DNA of 64,000 nucleotides from Rhodoflexus caldus (GTDB lineage: Bacteria > Bacteroidota > Bacteroidia > Cytophagales > Thermoflexibacteraceae). Positions 25,760-33,457 of this stretch are shown piece by piece. Each line of letters begins with the position of its first letter. Position 1 is the stretch's first letter. The stretch covers positions 52,800 through 116,799 of the forward strand of contig NZ_JAJPRF010000012.1 in NCBI RefSeq assembly GCF_021206925.1, given 5' to 3'. The translations under genes were made by a program, and so were the position numbers. The notes under the pieces were generated by a model, which worked only from the letters and a program-made list of their open reading frames with translations, was not told the DNA's origin and ran no database searches.

Positions 25760-26761
25760 TTAGGAATGTTTTTGTGCTTCGCGGTACAAATTCATCAAAT
25801 CGGCAACCGCATGGGGCACATGCTGTCTGCCTGCCTGAATGGCAGCTAATTTATCTTGCAAAGCTGTTTTTACCATCATATTCCCATAAAAATTTTCCAG
25901 CAATTGTTCGGCAATTAATTCTTTGAGCCATGCTTCCTGTTGCTGCATCCGCTTGCGCTCCCACCAGCCGTTGCTTTCCGTAAGGCGGCGGTAGTCCTGC
26001 ATCATTTGCCAAATATCTTCTAAGCCGTTGCCTTCTAATGCGGAACAGGTCAGCACCTTAGGTTGCCAGCCATAGGGCTTGGGCGGGAAAAAATGCAAGG
26101 CATTGCGGTATTCTGCCTGTGCAATTTTAGCCCGTTTAATATTGTCGCCGTCGGCTTTATTGATGGCAACTGCATCAGCCATCTCCATAATGCCTTTTTT
26201 GATACCCTGCAATTCATCGCCTGCACCTGCCAGCATGAGAAGCAGGAAAAAATCGGTCATGCTGTGTACGGCCGTTTCGGACTGCCCTACGCCGACAGTT
26301 TCTACGAAAATCACCTCAAAACCTGCTGCCTCACAAAGCAGCATGGTTTCGCGGGTTTTGCGACTTACCCCACCCAGCGAACTACCTGAAGGCGAAGGGC
26401 GAATGTACGCCATCGGGTTGTGGCTGAGTTGTTCCATGCGGGTTTTATCTCCCATAATGCTGCCACCCGTTACGGGGCTGCTGGGGTCTATGGCCAGCAC
26501 TGCCAGTTTTTTGCCATAATCTGTAACTAACATGCCGAATCGTTCAATAAACGTGCTTTTGCCAACCCCCGGCACACCGGTAATTCCTATGCGGATAGAC
26601 TTCCCGCTTTCGGGAAGCAGTGTTTGGATAATGGCATCGGCTTGTTCGCGGTCGGCAGGCAGACGGCTTTCTATCAGTGTGATGGCGCGGCTCAATACAA
26701 ATCGGTTGCCTTCGCGGATACCATTGATGTAATCGGCTGTACTCAGTCGGGGGCGCGGCAT
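25760..26761 (-). CDS. meaB: Methylmalonyl-CoA mutase-associated GTPase MeaB (ArgK family)
   Basis: A 333-residue SIMIBI-class GTPase that chaperones adenosylcobalamin loading and protection of methylmalonyl-CoA mutase. P-loop GVPGVGKST (~60-68), switch and Walker B region LAIDPSSPVTGGSIMGDKTRM, FVETVGVGQSE (DxxG equivalent), and NKADGDN as the base-recognition NKxD motif. C-terminal residues form the dimerisation helices. The mutase subunits are not in this window, so the partner must be elsewhere. Implies a B12-dependent propionate/methylmalonyl pathway. Confidence 0.95.
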   Translation of the reverse strand: MPRPRLSTADYINGIREGNRFVLSRAITLIESRLPADREQADAIIQTLLPESGKSIRIGITGVPGVGKSTFIERFGMLVTDYGKKLAVLAIDPSSPVTGGSIMGDKTRMEQLSHNPMAYIRPSPSGSSLGGVSRKTRETMLLCEAAGFEVIFVETVGVGQSETAVHSMTDFFLLLMLAGAGDELQGIKKGIMEMADAVAINKADGDNIKRAKIAQAEYRNALHFFPPKPYGWQPKVLTCSALEGNGLEDIWQMMQDYRRLTESNGWWERKRMQQQEAWLKELIAEQLLENFYGNMMVKTALQDKLAAIQAGRQHVPHAVADLMNLYREAQKHS

Positions 26762-26972
26762 GTTTTTTAGAAAATTAAGATGAGTAGTTTAATGCGAACG
26801 AGGTATTTGCCTACTTAAACACACGAAAGCACACTTCCGAAAAACACGGATTGGCGTGGAAACAGATAAAAATAATCTACATTCGCTTGTAAAATTCATT
26901 AACAATTCGTGGCGCGTGCAACGGCGTGTGCAACATATTGCTGTGATGCTCTTTATTGGCTCACTCACTCCA

Positions 26973-27740
26973 TCACATCCGATACACCAGCATTGCCGAA
27001 ACACCGAAAGGAAAACGCAAGCCGCCGCGCAGCAAGGGGCGCTCAATGCCAAAGAGACCTTCCAACATCCGATTGACGGGGCTGCCTTCGGGAACTACGT
27101 GGTTGTCGGCTCCCGTACCTTTGCGAATGAGTTTTTTAGGCAACCACTCGGCTATCAGGCGAAAAGCAGCAACGGGCGGAAAAAGCAGTGTGTTAAAATA
27201 GGTTGTGTAAACAATGTTTCCTTTTGGCCGTCCGTTCGCATGATTGCTGCTGAACAACTGCTTTAAACCTGACATGGTATAGCGGCGATGGTGGTGGTTA
27301 ATGACATCGTGATGGCTCCACAAAAACTGAAAAGCCGGCACGCTGACAATCACACTGCCTCCCTCGCGGCATACGCGCTTCATTTCGCGCACTGCCAGCC
27401 CGTCATCTTCCACGTGCTCTATCACATCGAAGGCACATACCAAGTCAAACGAACGGTCGGGGAATTGCAGTTCCAAAATAGAGCCTTCCTGTATCTCAAA
27501 CGGCAACTTATCGCGGATGAAAGCCACGCAGTAAGCATCGTATTCAACAGAAGTAACTTCGCCGAAAGCCTGTAAAAGCTCGGTTGTGCGCCCCGTTCCT
27601 GCACCAATGTTGAGAATCTTCAAATCGGTTCTGCCGTTGGCTATGGCTGCCACCCGCTCCATCAGGATGCGGTTGCGCACCTTGAACCACCAGTTGGTGC
27701 GCTCAAGCGTATAATACTCCTCATAATATTTTTTTTCCAT
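26973..27740 (-). CDS. Class I SAM-dependent methyltransferase
   Basis: A 255-residue methyltransferase. The N-terminal motif YEEYYTLERTNWWFKVRNRI is common in methyltransferases acting in glycan or lipid pathways. SAM-binding motif I is ILNIGAGTGRTTELL, followed by the acidic loop SVEYDA, motif FDLVCAFDVIEHVEDD, and a C-terminal part containing hydrophobic segments (FNTLLFPPVAAFRLIAEW) that may touch the membrane. Its substrate is not apparent. It is separated by 2 bp from the haloperoxidase-like gene upstream, so the pair is probably cotranscribed. The 211 bp between it and meaB hold no feature I can support. Confidence 0.88.
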   Translation of the reverse strand: MEKKYYEEYYTLERTNWWFKVRNRILMERVAAIANGRTDLKILNIGAGTGRTTELLQAFGEVTSVEYDAYCVAFIRDKLPFEIQEGSILELQFPDRSFDLVCAFDVIEHVEDDGLAVREMKRVCREGGSVIVSVPAFQFLWSHHDVINHHHRRYTMSGLKQLFSSNHANGRPKGNIVYTTYFNTLLFPPVAAFRLIAEWLPKKLIRKGTGADNHVVPEGSPVNRMLEGLFGIERPLLRGGLRFPFGVSAMLVYRM

Positions 27741-27742
27741 CG

Positions 27743-29080
27743 CTAAGGTTGGGTCTTCTCCCGCGTTTTCAGAGTGTTGATAATATGTGCGGCAATTTGT
27801 TTGCCTTGCTCCAACCCATTTCTGACAGCAGGCGTGTAATGAATACCTCCATACACCCGACTAATTGAGGCCTCACTGGCAGCCTGACGGAAGGAGATAT
27901 AACTGCGTACCGGCAAGCCGTAGCGAACCTCAGTACTGTCTTGATAAGAAAAAGGCTCTCCATACAAATGGGTAAGAATTTCGCCTGCAACACCCGAAAC
28001 TACGCTGTGCCCGCTGGTGTATTCGGGGAAAGGAGGTGTTTGCAACAGTGGAATCCATGCTTTGTCAATGTATTCATTGATATAGGTTTCGGGGCGAACG
28101 ACATTGCTGCGAAATTTCTCATCCCAACAACTGATAAATCCGTCGGCAAGCCCAATAGCTATCCAAGCATAAGTTTCTGCTGCCTTGTTGAAATCGTCTT
28201 TTGCCGTGCGGCTGACAATACCTGTAATGCTCATCCAGTGCCCGCCGGGGGTAATTTTTTTGGTGGCATACATCACATGCCCCTGCAAATTGACTTTGTA
28301 AGGGTTACAATCCCAAAAATTGGCAATTTCCTTCTGCTCGTCGGTGAGGTTTTTACCTGTTTGATAAACTTCATAAGCCTCTTTGTAGAAATTACTGGCC
28401 GTATCGGTGCTGAAAGGTGTTGCAGGAGGCGGAGCAAACTGGTCTGCTCTTGCCAGCGTGAAGGGGCGAATCTGATTCCAATTAGGTTCTATGGCATCCA
28501 TGTAGGCAGGCGGCGTAGGAATCCAACGACCGGGGGAGGCCGTAACCGTAAATTTGGGTGCGCTTCGGGTCTCTTTGTAGCGGTCTTTGGCTGCCCATGC
28601 CATAATATGGTCGGCTACGGCTTGCCCCACTGCCATAGATTGGCGAAAATCTTCATCGGGAATACCTGCCGCTTTCATTTCGGCGTACAGTTTCTCCTGA
28701 AAGTCTTCTATCTTTTTCTCGGAAAAGATGAGCTTTTTACCCACAGTCAGATAGGCATGAACGGCCGCTAACGGCACGGAGTACCTGCGGGAAGTGTCTA
28801 TCCCTGCAATGGGTTGCAAATCGTTGAGTTGCCCGGCCATGCTGCGGTATTGGGGGTTGCTCAATGCCATTGTTTCGTAGGCTGCAATAGACGCATACGC
28901 ATAGATGCGGGAAGCAACAGGCGGCGAAAAAATATCGTGCACGATTACCTCTGTCAGTTGTTGCACCGAGCGATGCAAGAACTCCGGATTTGAAAGTTGT
29001 TTGTCGTAGTCAGAGGTTGATTGGCAACCTGCAACCTGCCATAGGATAATGATGATTCCTAAACGAAGAAAATTTTTCAT
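27743..29080 (-). CDS. Vanadium-dependent haloperoxidase/PAP2-superfamily lipoprotein
   Basis: A 445-residue exported lipoprotein: signal peptide LGIIIILWQVAGC with lipobox Cys at residue 19. The body belongs to the acid phosphatase/vanadium haloperoxidase superfamily, recognisable from the helical core, the TPPFPEYTSGHSVVSGVAG segment holding the SGH catalytic motif, and a downstream RVYGGIHYTPAVRNG segment with the second His (GGIHY). Many Bacteroidota relatives have no demonstrated halogenation activity and may be phosphatases. First gene of a leftward pair with the methyltransferase. Confidence 0.9.
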   Translation of the reverse strand: MKNFLRLGIIIILWQVAGCQSTSDYDKQLSNPEFLHRSVQQLTEVIVHDIFSPPVASRIYAYASIAAYETMALSNPQYRSMAGQLNDLQPIAGIDTSRRYSVPLAAVHAYLTVGKKLIFSEKKIEDFQEKLYAEMKAAGIPDEDFRQSMAVGQAVADHIMAWAAKDRYKETRSAPKFTVTASPGRWIPTPPAYMDAIEPNWNQIRPFTLARADQFAPPPATPFSTDTASNFYKEAYEVYQTGKNLTDEQKEIANFWDCNPYKVNLQGHVMYATKKITPGGHWMSITGIVSRTAKDDFNKAAETYAWIAIGLADGFISCWDEKFRSNVVRPETYINEYIDKAWIPLLQTPPFPEYTSGHSVVSGVAGEILTHLYGEPFSYQDSTEVRYGLPVRSYISFRQAASEASISRVYGGIHYTPAVRNGLEQGKQIAAHIINTLKTREKTQP

Positions 29081-29106
29081 AGGTGTTTGTTATTTTAGAA
29101 AGTTCA

Positions 29107-30540
29107 TCAAATTTTCAGCCGCCGTTCCACAAGGTCGCGACGCTCTAATAAAACAATATTCTCTACGTGTGTTGTTTGCGGAAACATATCAACAGGCTGA
29201 GAAATTAAAGGCACGTATTTTTCTGCCATCAGTGCCAAATCGCGTGCCTGCGTAGATGGGTTACAACTTACGTAAACCACCCTCTTGGCATTGCTGTTGT
29301 TAATGGCGTGCACCACTAACTCATGCATGCCCGCACGCGGCGGGTCTGTAATGATAACGTCAGGAATACCGTGCTGCGCCATAAAGGCATCGTTGAATAC
29401 CTGCGCCATATCGCCTGCAAAGAACGAGGCATTGTCTACCTGATTCAACGAAGCATTCAACCAAGCATCCTGAACGGCAGCTTCTACATATTCAATACCA
29501 ACTACTTTTTTGGCCTGATTGGCAACAAAGCAGGCAATTGTTCCGGTTCCGGTGTAGAGGTCATACACTATTTCCTCCCCTGTAAGCCCGGCAAGGGCAC
29601 GGGTTGCCTTGTAGAGTTCCACTGCCTGACGGCTGTTGGTCTGAAAAAACGACTTGGGGCCGATTCGGAAACGCATATGCTCCATTTGCTCCTCTATGTA
29701 AGGGATACCCTTGTATAAAGTGAGTTCAAGGTCGTCAAATGTATCATTTCCTTTCTGATTGACCACATAGAATAGGGAAGTAATTTCCGGAAATCGGTTG
29801 GCAATGAACTGCATGGTAGCCTCAATCTGTTCGGGCAGATTGTCGTAGAACTGCAAAATAACCATCCATTGCCCCAGCGTTGTATTGCGCACGGTTAGGT
29901 TTCGCAAAAAGCCCTTTTGCAGCCAAATATCAAAAAAAGTATAGCCGTTTTTTAGGGCAAAGGCCTTTAACTCGTTGCGAAGTGCATTAGAAGGGTCGGC
30001 CTGATGGTAACAGGTCTCAATGTCAATAACCTTATCAAAGTGATTGGGCACATGAAACCCGACCGCATTTTGCTCCATGTGTGGGGCTTCTGCCAGCATC
30101 TCACGCGGAAACCAGCGCTTGTTGGAAAAAGAAAACTGCAATTTGTTCCGATAGTGCGTAGTTTGCGCCGAAGGCAGAATCGTGCGATGCTCGGGTATAA
30201 ACACCTTACCAATCCGCTCGATGCAATCATGCACATGTTTTTGCTTCCATTGCAATTGCGCCTCGTAGGTCAGGTGCTGGAAACGACACCCACCGCAATA
30301 ACCAAAGTGCGCACAGTGCGGCTCGCGACGTTGCGGCGAAGGCACAACCAAATTAGCAAGGCGGGCTTCCATAAAGTTTTTCTTTTGCAGATATACCTGA
30401 ACGTCAGCTATATCACCTATGACAGCCCCCTCCACAAAAACCACAACTCCATTATGGCGGGCAAGCCCTTTGCCCTCGGTAGTCATTTCTTCAATATGCA
30501 CCCGCTCCAACAGCAGGTCAACTTTTTTCGTCCTTCCCAT
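29107..30540 (-). CDS. rlmD: 23S rRNA (uracil-5-)-methyltransferase RlmD/RumA family
   Basis: A 477-residue SAM-dependent RNA m5U methyltransferase. N-terminal TRAM domain (1-~65); [4Fe-4S] cysteines C76, C82, C85 in HCAHFGYCGGC plus a fourth in DIETCYHQ; Rossmann domain with VYDLYTGTGTIACFVA; DPPRAGMHE; and the catalytic nucleophile Cys in YVSCNPSTQARDL. The cluster favours RlmD (U1939) over RlmC-like enzymes without one, though some Bacteroidota members act on other sites. The gene is divergent from nuoA, with its own minus-7 box directly upstream. Confidence 0.94.
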   Translation of the reverse strand: MGRTKKVDLLLERVHIEEMTTEGKGLARHNGVVVFVEGAVIGDIADVQVYLQKKNFMEARLANLVVPSPQRREPHCAHFGYCGGCRFQHLTYEAQLQWKQKHVHDCIERIGKVFIPEHRTILPSAQTTHYRNKLQFSFSNKRWFPREMLAEAPHMEQNAVGFHVPNHFDKVIDIETCYHQADPSNALRNELKAFALKNGYTFFDIWLQKGFLRNLTVRNTTLGQWMVILQFYDNLPEQIEATMQFIANRFPEITSLFYVVNQKGNDTFDDLELTLYKGIPYIEEQMEHMRFRIGPKSFFQTNSRQAVELYKATRALAGLTGEEIVYDLYTGTGTIACFVANQAKKVVGIEYVEAAVQDAWLNASLNQVDNASFFAGDMAQVFNDAFMAQHGIPDVIITDPPRAGMHELVVHAINNSNAKRVVYVSCNPSTQARDLALMAEKYVPLISQPVDMFPQTTHVENIVLLERRDLVERRLKI

Positions 30541-30544
30541 ATCA

Positions 30545-30552
30545 CAAAATTA
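30545..30552 (-). promoter_or_regulatory. Minus-7 box of the rlmD gene
   Basis: On the minus strand TAATTTTG lies 4 nt before the rlmD ATG (30540), implying a nearly leaderless mRNA. Confidence 0.5.
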
Positions 30553-30595
30553 GGCTTTGTTTCACATCCTTGCGATGCAAATCTACCTCTTTACC

Positions 30596-30603
30596 TATCT
30601 TTG
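30596..30603 (+). promoter_or_regulatory. Minus-7 box of nuoA
   Basis: TATCTTTG fits TAnnTTTG and ends 3 nt before the nuoA ATG at 30607, implying a leaderless or near-leaderless transcript. Confidence 0.5.
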
Positions 30604-30606
30604 CAC

Positions 30607-31062
30607 ATGGATTTGCTCATTCCAACGCTATTCTTTATTGTCGGCAGTTTGGTTTTTATATCAACCACTTTTGGCGTATGGCGTTTGCTGCGTCCCCATC
30701 GCCCCGATGCCAATAAACTGACTGCCTATGAGTGTGGCGAGGAGCCTGTCGGCAGCGCACACAGGCTTTTTAACAGCCGTTTTTACATTGTTGCGCTTGT
30801 CTTCTTATTGTTCGAGGCCGAACTGTTGTTTCTATTTCCGTGGGCAGTGGCAGCCTTTCGGCCACAGGCAGCCGCTTCAACCGCATGGGCAACTTTTGTG
30901 AGTATTGAAATTTTTTTGTTCATATTTATTCTGGCAGTTGGACTGGGCTATGTGTGGCGAAAAGGTTACTTCAACTGGGGTAAGATGAATTATTCGCAAA
31001 CACCCATACAAAACAGCCCGATTCCCCGTTCTGTTTATGAAGCATTTAATAAACGGCAATAA
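30607..31062 (+). CDS. nuoA: NADH-quinone oxidoreductase subunit A
   Basis: A 151-residue membrane subunit of complex I. ATG at 30607 is chosen; the open frame extends far upstream (to 30004) but overlaps rlmD antisense. Three TM helices (LLIPTLFFIVGSLVFISTTF, FYIVALVFLLFEAELLFLFPW, IEIFLFIFILAVGLGYVW). The conserved matrix loop YECGEEPVGSAHRLFNSRFY contains the Cys and Glu involved in active/deactive transition and quinone access. The remaining nuo genes are absent around it: the neighbours are rlmD and a WecA-type transferase. With the NuoL-like gene 8 kb away, this suggests a dispersed complex I gene set. Confidence 0.95.
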   Translation: MDLLIPTLFFIVGSLVFISTTFGVWRLLRPHRPDANKLTAYECGEEPVGSAHRLFNSRFYIVALVFLLFEAELLFLFPWAVAAFRPQAAASTAWATFVSIEIFLFIFILAVGLGYVWRKGYFNWGKMNYSQTPIQNSPIPRSVYEAFNKRQ

Positions 31063-31095
31063 AATTGCTGTTTATGTTTCGGCTACCTTTCCGCT

Positions 31096-32226
31096 ATGAT
31101 AGAAGAACTTGTCTGCTGTGCCCTGCTGGCATTTACCATTTCGCTGGTATTGATGCCTGAGATAATTAAGGTAGCGCACAGCTATCAAATCCACGACCTG
31201 CCCAACGAGCGCAAAGTGCACTCGCAGCAAATTCCCCGCTTTGGCGGATTGGCTATTTTTATAGGTCTGATTATCACCCTGTTGCTTTGGTCTTTCTGGC
31301 GCAGCGAATTGTTCAATCTGCCGTTGCTCGCTGCTGCCACAGGCATCTTGATTATCGGCTTCCGCGATGACTTCCTGCCTTTGCGGCCAAGCATCAAACT
31401 CTTAGCCGAAATTGCGGGCGCTTTCATCATTATTTTCTTTGGCGATATTCGCCTCAACTCCTTGCATGGCCTGCTGGGCATCGGCGAACTGCCGATTTAC
31501 GTCAGCTATCCCGTAAGTATTTTTACCATCGTGGTTATTACCAATGCCTTCAACCTGATTGACGGCATCAACGGGTTGGCGGGTTCTATCGCGATATTGG
31601 TATTTGGCACTTACGGGTCTTGGTTCTACATCAACGGCGATATGGCCACTGCTGCCCTTTGCTTCGGCATTATTGGCAGCACACTTGCCTTTCTGATTTT
31701 TAATTATCAATCCAAAATATTTATGGGCGACTGTGGCTCGCTGCTGCTTGGTTTTATGGCTGCTGCCGTAACCATCAAATTCTTGGGAGATAATGCCCGC
31801 CTTCCGGAAACGGCCGCACATTATTTTACCAGCCCGATTATGTTTGTTTCCTGCTTGCTGGCCTTCCCGCTGTTTGATACCATCCGCGTATTTACCCTCC
31901 GAGTGGCATCGGGGGTTTCGCCCTTTACCCCCGACCGCAACCACATTCATCATCTGCTCATCGGTATGAACTTCCCTCATGCCGTAGCTACCACCATTAT
32001 TTTGGCCTTCAATCTCGCATTTATCATCGCTGCACTGTTGCTTCAAGGATATAACGACAACCTGCTTGTACCCGGCGGCATCATCTCTGCCATCATACTG
32101 ACCCGTTTTCTAAAATCAAGAACCACCCGATTCAACGGCAAAAAGGGGAATTTGCTTCACGATGTGCGTAAAGCCACACAGAAAACCAGAAGCACCGGCA
32201 AAGAGAAAGTGGGTGAGGGCGTATAA
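31096..32226 (+). CDS. WecA/MraY-family undecaprenyl-phosphate sugar-1-phosphate transferase
   Basis: A 376-residue polytopic enzyme that transfers a HexNAc-1-phosphate from UDP-sugar to undecaprenyl phosphate, starting O-antigen, teichoic-acid-like or exopolysaccharide synthesis. About ten TM helices. Signature motifs: NAFNLIDGINGLAG (the NxxNxxDGxDGL class), IFMGDCGSLLLG, and PDRNHIHHLLI (the HIHH motif of WecA/TagO rather than MraY). The C-terminal ~45 residues are basic and cytoplasmic. It follows nuoA by 33 bp and may be cotranscribed with it. Adjacent genes do not reveal the polysaccharide. Confidence 0.93.
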   Translation: MIEELVCCALLAFTISLVLMPEIIKVAHSYQIHDLPNERKVHSQQIPRFGGLAIFIGLIITLLLWSFWRSELFNLPLLAAATGILIIGFRDDFLPLRPSIKLLAEIAGAFIIIFFGDIRLNSLHGLLGIGELPIYVSYPVSIFTIVVITNAFNLIDGINGLAGSIAILVFGTYGSWFYINGDMATAALCFGIIGSTLAFLIFNYQSKIFMGDCGSLLLGFMAAAVTIKFLGDNARLPETAAHYFTSPIMFVSCLLAFPLFDTIRVFTLRVASGVSPFTPDRNHIHHLLIGMNFPHAVATTIILAFNLAFIIAALLLQGYNDNLLVPGGIISAIILTRFLKSRTTRFNGKKGNLLHDVRKATQKTRSTGKEKVGEGV

Positions 32227-32259
32227 AAAACCCGTCGGCAAACAATGTACCAACGGGTT
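32225..32259 (-). terminator. Terminator of the phenylalanine hydroxylase gene
   Basis: On the minus strand AACCCGT ... ACGGGTT forms a 7-bp stem with a 17-nt loop followed by a T run. It lies between the convergent transferase and hydroxylase genes. Confidence 0.7.
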
Positions 32260-32302
32260 GAGCAAGTTATAAACGCTTCATCAGTAGCTTTTTATGTGGC
32301 AA

Positions 32303-33040
32303 TTACGCCATGCTTACGCTTACATGCTTTTTGATAACTCTTGCCACTTCGGGTAATGAGTCGTAGAGTTGGCGGTAAGAGTCTATCACAAAATATTTTT
32401 CCTGAAACTTGTCTTTAATATAAGGTGTGTTGATGATATCTTCCACATTAAAAGGTACGCGCAGCGGTTGCTCACCAAGGCAATAAACAGACTCGCCGCT
32501 GGAAGACAAAATACCTGCTCCATAGATGCGCAATCCTTCCTCGGCATCGTTAATCAGACCAAACTCTACCGTGTACCAGTAAAGCCTTGATATGAGTTCT
32601 ATTGCCCACTCGTTGTCAATGTATTCCAGTGCGATGTTGCTCAGACCGCTCAAAAAGTTGCAGAAGTCCTGATTAGTGAGCAAAGGCACATGCCCGAATA
32701 CATCGTGAAACATGTCAGGCTCTTCCAGATAATCCAACTCGGCAAGTTTGCGAAACCAAGTAGTTGCCGGAAACTTTTTGTTCAGCAACAGCTCGAAAAA
32801 CGGTTTGTTGTCAATCAGGCCGGGAACTACTACCAACTGCCAGCCTGTGTGTTTGGCGAGTGCTTCGTTTACTTCATCAAAATGAGGGATTCTGTCGCGG
32901 CGGAAACCTACTTTGGCAATCCCTTCTATGTAGGCACTCGAAGCAAGCCCCGGCAACAATGTCATTTGTCGGTCAAACAATAATTGCCACACCTGTCTGT
33001 CTTCATCGGTATAGCGGCTATAGTCCTGCTTCTCTATCAT
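32303..33040 (-). CDS. phhA: Phenylalanine 4-monooxygenase
   Basis: A pterin- and Fe(II)-dependent aromatic amino acid hydroxylase converting Phe to Tyr. ATG at 33040 gives 245 residues beginning MIEKQDYSRYTDED, the usual bacterial start. An upstream in-frame ATG at 33103 would add 21 residues not typical of the family. The iron is bound by the two His of FHDVFGHVPLL and the Glu in WYTVEFGLI; RLYWYTVEFG and GEQPLRVPF are other core motifs. It is divergent from the 4-hydroxyphenylpyruvate dioxygenase gene, so together they form a Phe/Tyr-to-homogentisate route, or a Tyr supply. A leader peptide and intrinsic terminator lie between its promoter and its start. Confidence 0.95.
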   Translation of the reverse strand: MIEKQDYSRYTDEDRQVWQLLFDRQMTLLPGLASSAYIEGIAKVGFRRDRIPHFDEVNEALAKHTGWQLVVVPGLIDNKPFFELLLNKKFPATTWFRKLAELDYLEEPDMFHDVFGHVPLLTNQDFCNFLSGLSNIALEYIDNEWAIELISRLYWYTVEFGLINDAEEGLRIYGAGILSSSGESVYCLGEQPLRVPFNVEDIINTPYIKDKFQEKYFVIDSYRQLYDSLPEVARVIKKHVSVSMA

Positions 33041-33115
33041 TGTAGTGTTATTATTTAGTAAAGCAACTATTGGCAAGTTAATTAATTGTTTCAAAAAATC
33101 CATGTTTTGGCGCGG

Positions 33116-33148
33116 AAAAAATAAAAAGCCGCCCTCAAAGAGAACGGC
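33116..33148 (-). terminator. Putative attenuator hairpin upstream of phhA
   Basis: On the minus strand GCCGTTCTC-TTT-GAGGGCGGC forms a 9-bp stem (two G-U pairs) with a 3-nt loop, followed by TTTTTATTTTTT. It sits between the Phe/Tyr-rich leader ORF and the hydroxylase start, in the position of a transcription attenuator. I did not find a clear competing antiterminator pairing. Confidence 0.75.
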
Positions 33149-33160
33149 CTTTCTTCATCG

Positions 33161-33229
33161 TCAAATTAATTTGTATAAAAACTTAAACTTTATCACATCG
33201 CTTTTTGCAAAAGAATGTGCTTCAGCCAT
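33161..33229 (-). CDS. Putative Phe/Tyr-rich leader peptide of phhA
   Basis: A 22-codon frame (start ATG 33229, TGA at 33163-33161) reading MAEAHSFAKSDV then IKFKFLYKLI. Three Phe and one Tyr are present, with TTT-AAG-TTT-TTA-TAC just before the end, and it is followed 13 nt later by an intrinsic terminator. A GTG at codon 12 is an alternative start giving an 11-residue peptide, which matters because the TATCTTTG minus-7 box ends only one base before the ATG. The layout promoter - short aromatic-rich ORF - terminator - aromatic amino acid enzyme is that of ribosome-mediated attenuation (inference). Confidence 0.5.
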   Translation of the reverse strand: MAEAHSFAKSDVIKFKFLYKLI

Positions 33230-33230
33230 G

Positions 33231-33262
33231 CAAAGATACGCTTTTTCTTGCGATAGGGCAAA
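33231..33262 (-). promoter_or_regulatory. Promoter of the phhA leader transcript
   Basis: On the minus strand TTTG (33262-33259), a 20-nt spacer, then TATCTTTG (33238-33231): a near-ideal Bacteroidota minus-33/minus-7 pair, reading into the leader ORF. Confidence 0.7.
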
Positions 33263-33408
33263 ATAAAGGCCAAAGTATTGTGCTTGCTGCGCACCTGCTC
33301 TTACCGTGCTATGTTTCCTTTAAAACCCTGCCAAAGCTGTTTGAGTTCATTCGGGCCATATTTTTAATCTTTTGCATGATAATAATTAGTAAAACAACTA
33401 TTTTTTCG

Positions 33409-33416
33409 TAGCTTTG
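33409..33416 (+). promoter_or_regulatory. Minus-7 box of hppD
   Basis: TAGCTTTG matches TAnnTTTG and lies 41 bp before the hppD ATG, giving a normal-length leader. The rest of the divergent intergenic region is AT-rich. Confidence 0.5.
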
Positions 33417-33457
33417 TTCCACCAATCAGATTTTACTCACCTAACAGGAATAACAAT

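Noticed and set aside
26762..26972. Small gene between meaB and the methyltransferase
   Set aside because: Short open frames exist on both strands but none has a plausible start, composition or motif.
27941..28771. 276-codon ORF opposite the haloperoxidase-like gene
   Set aside because: Antisense to a well-supported gene, with no recognisable motif or signal.
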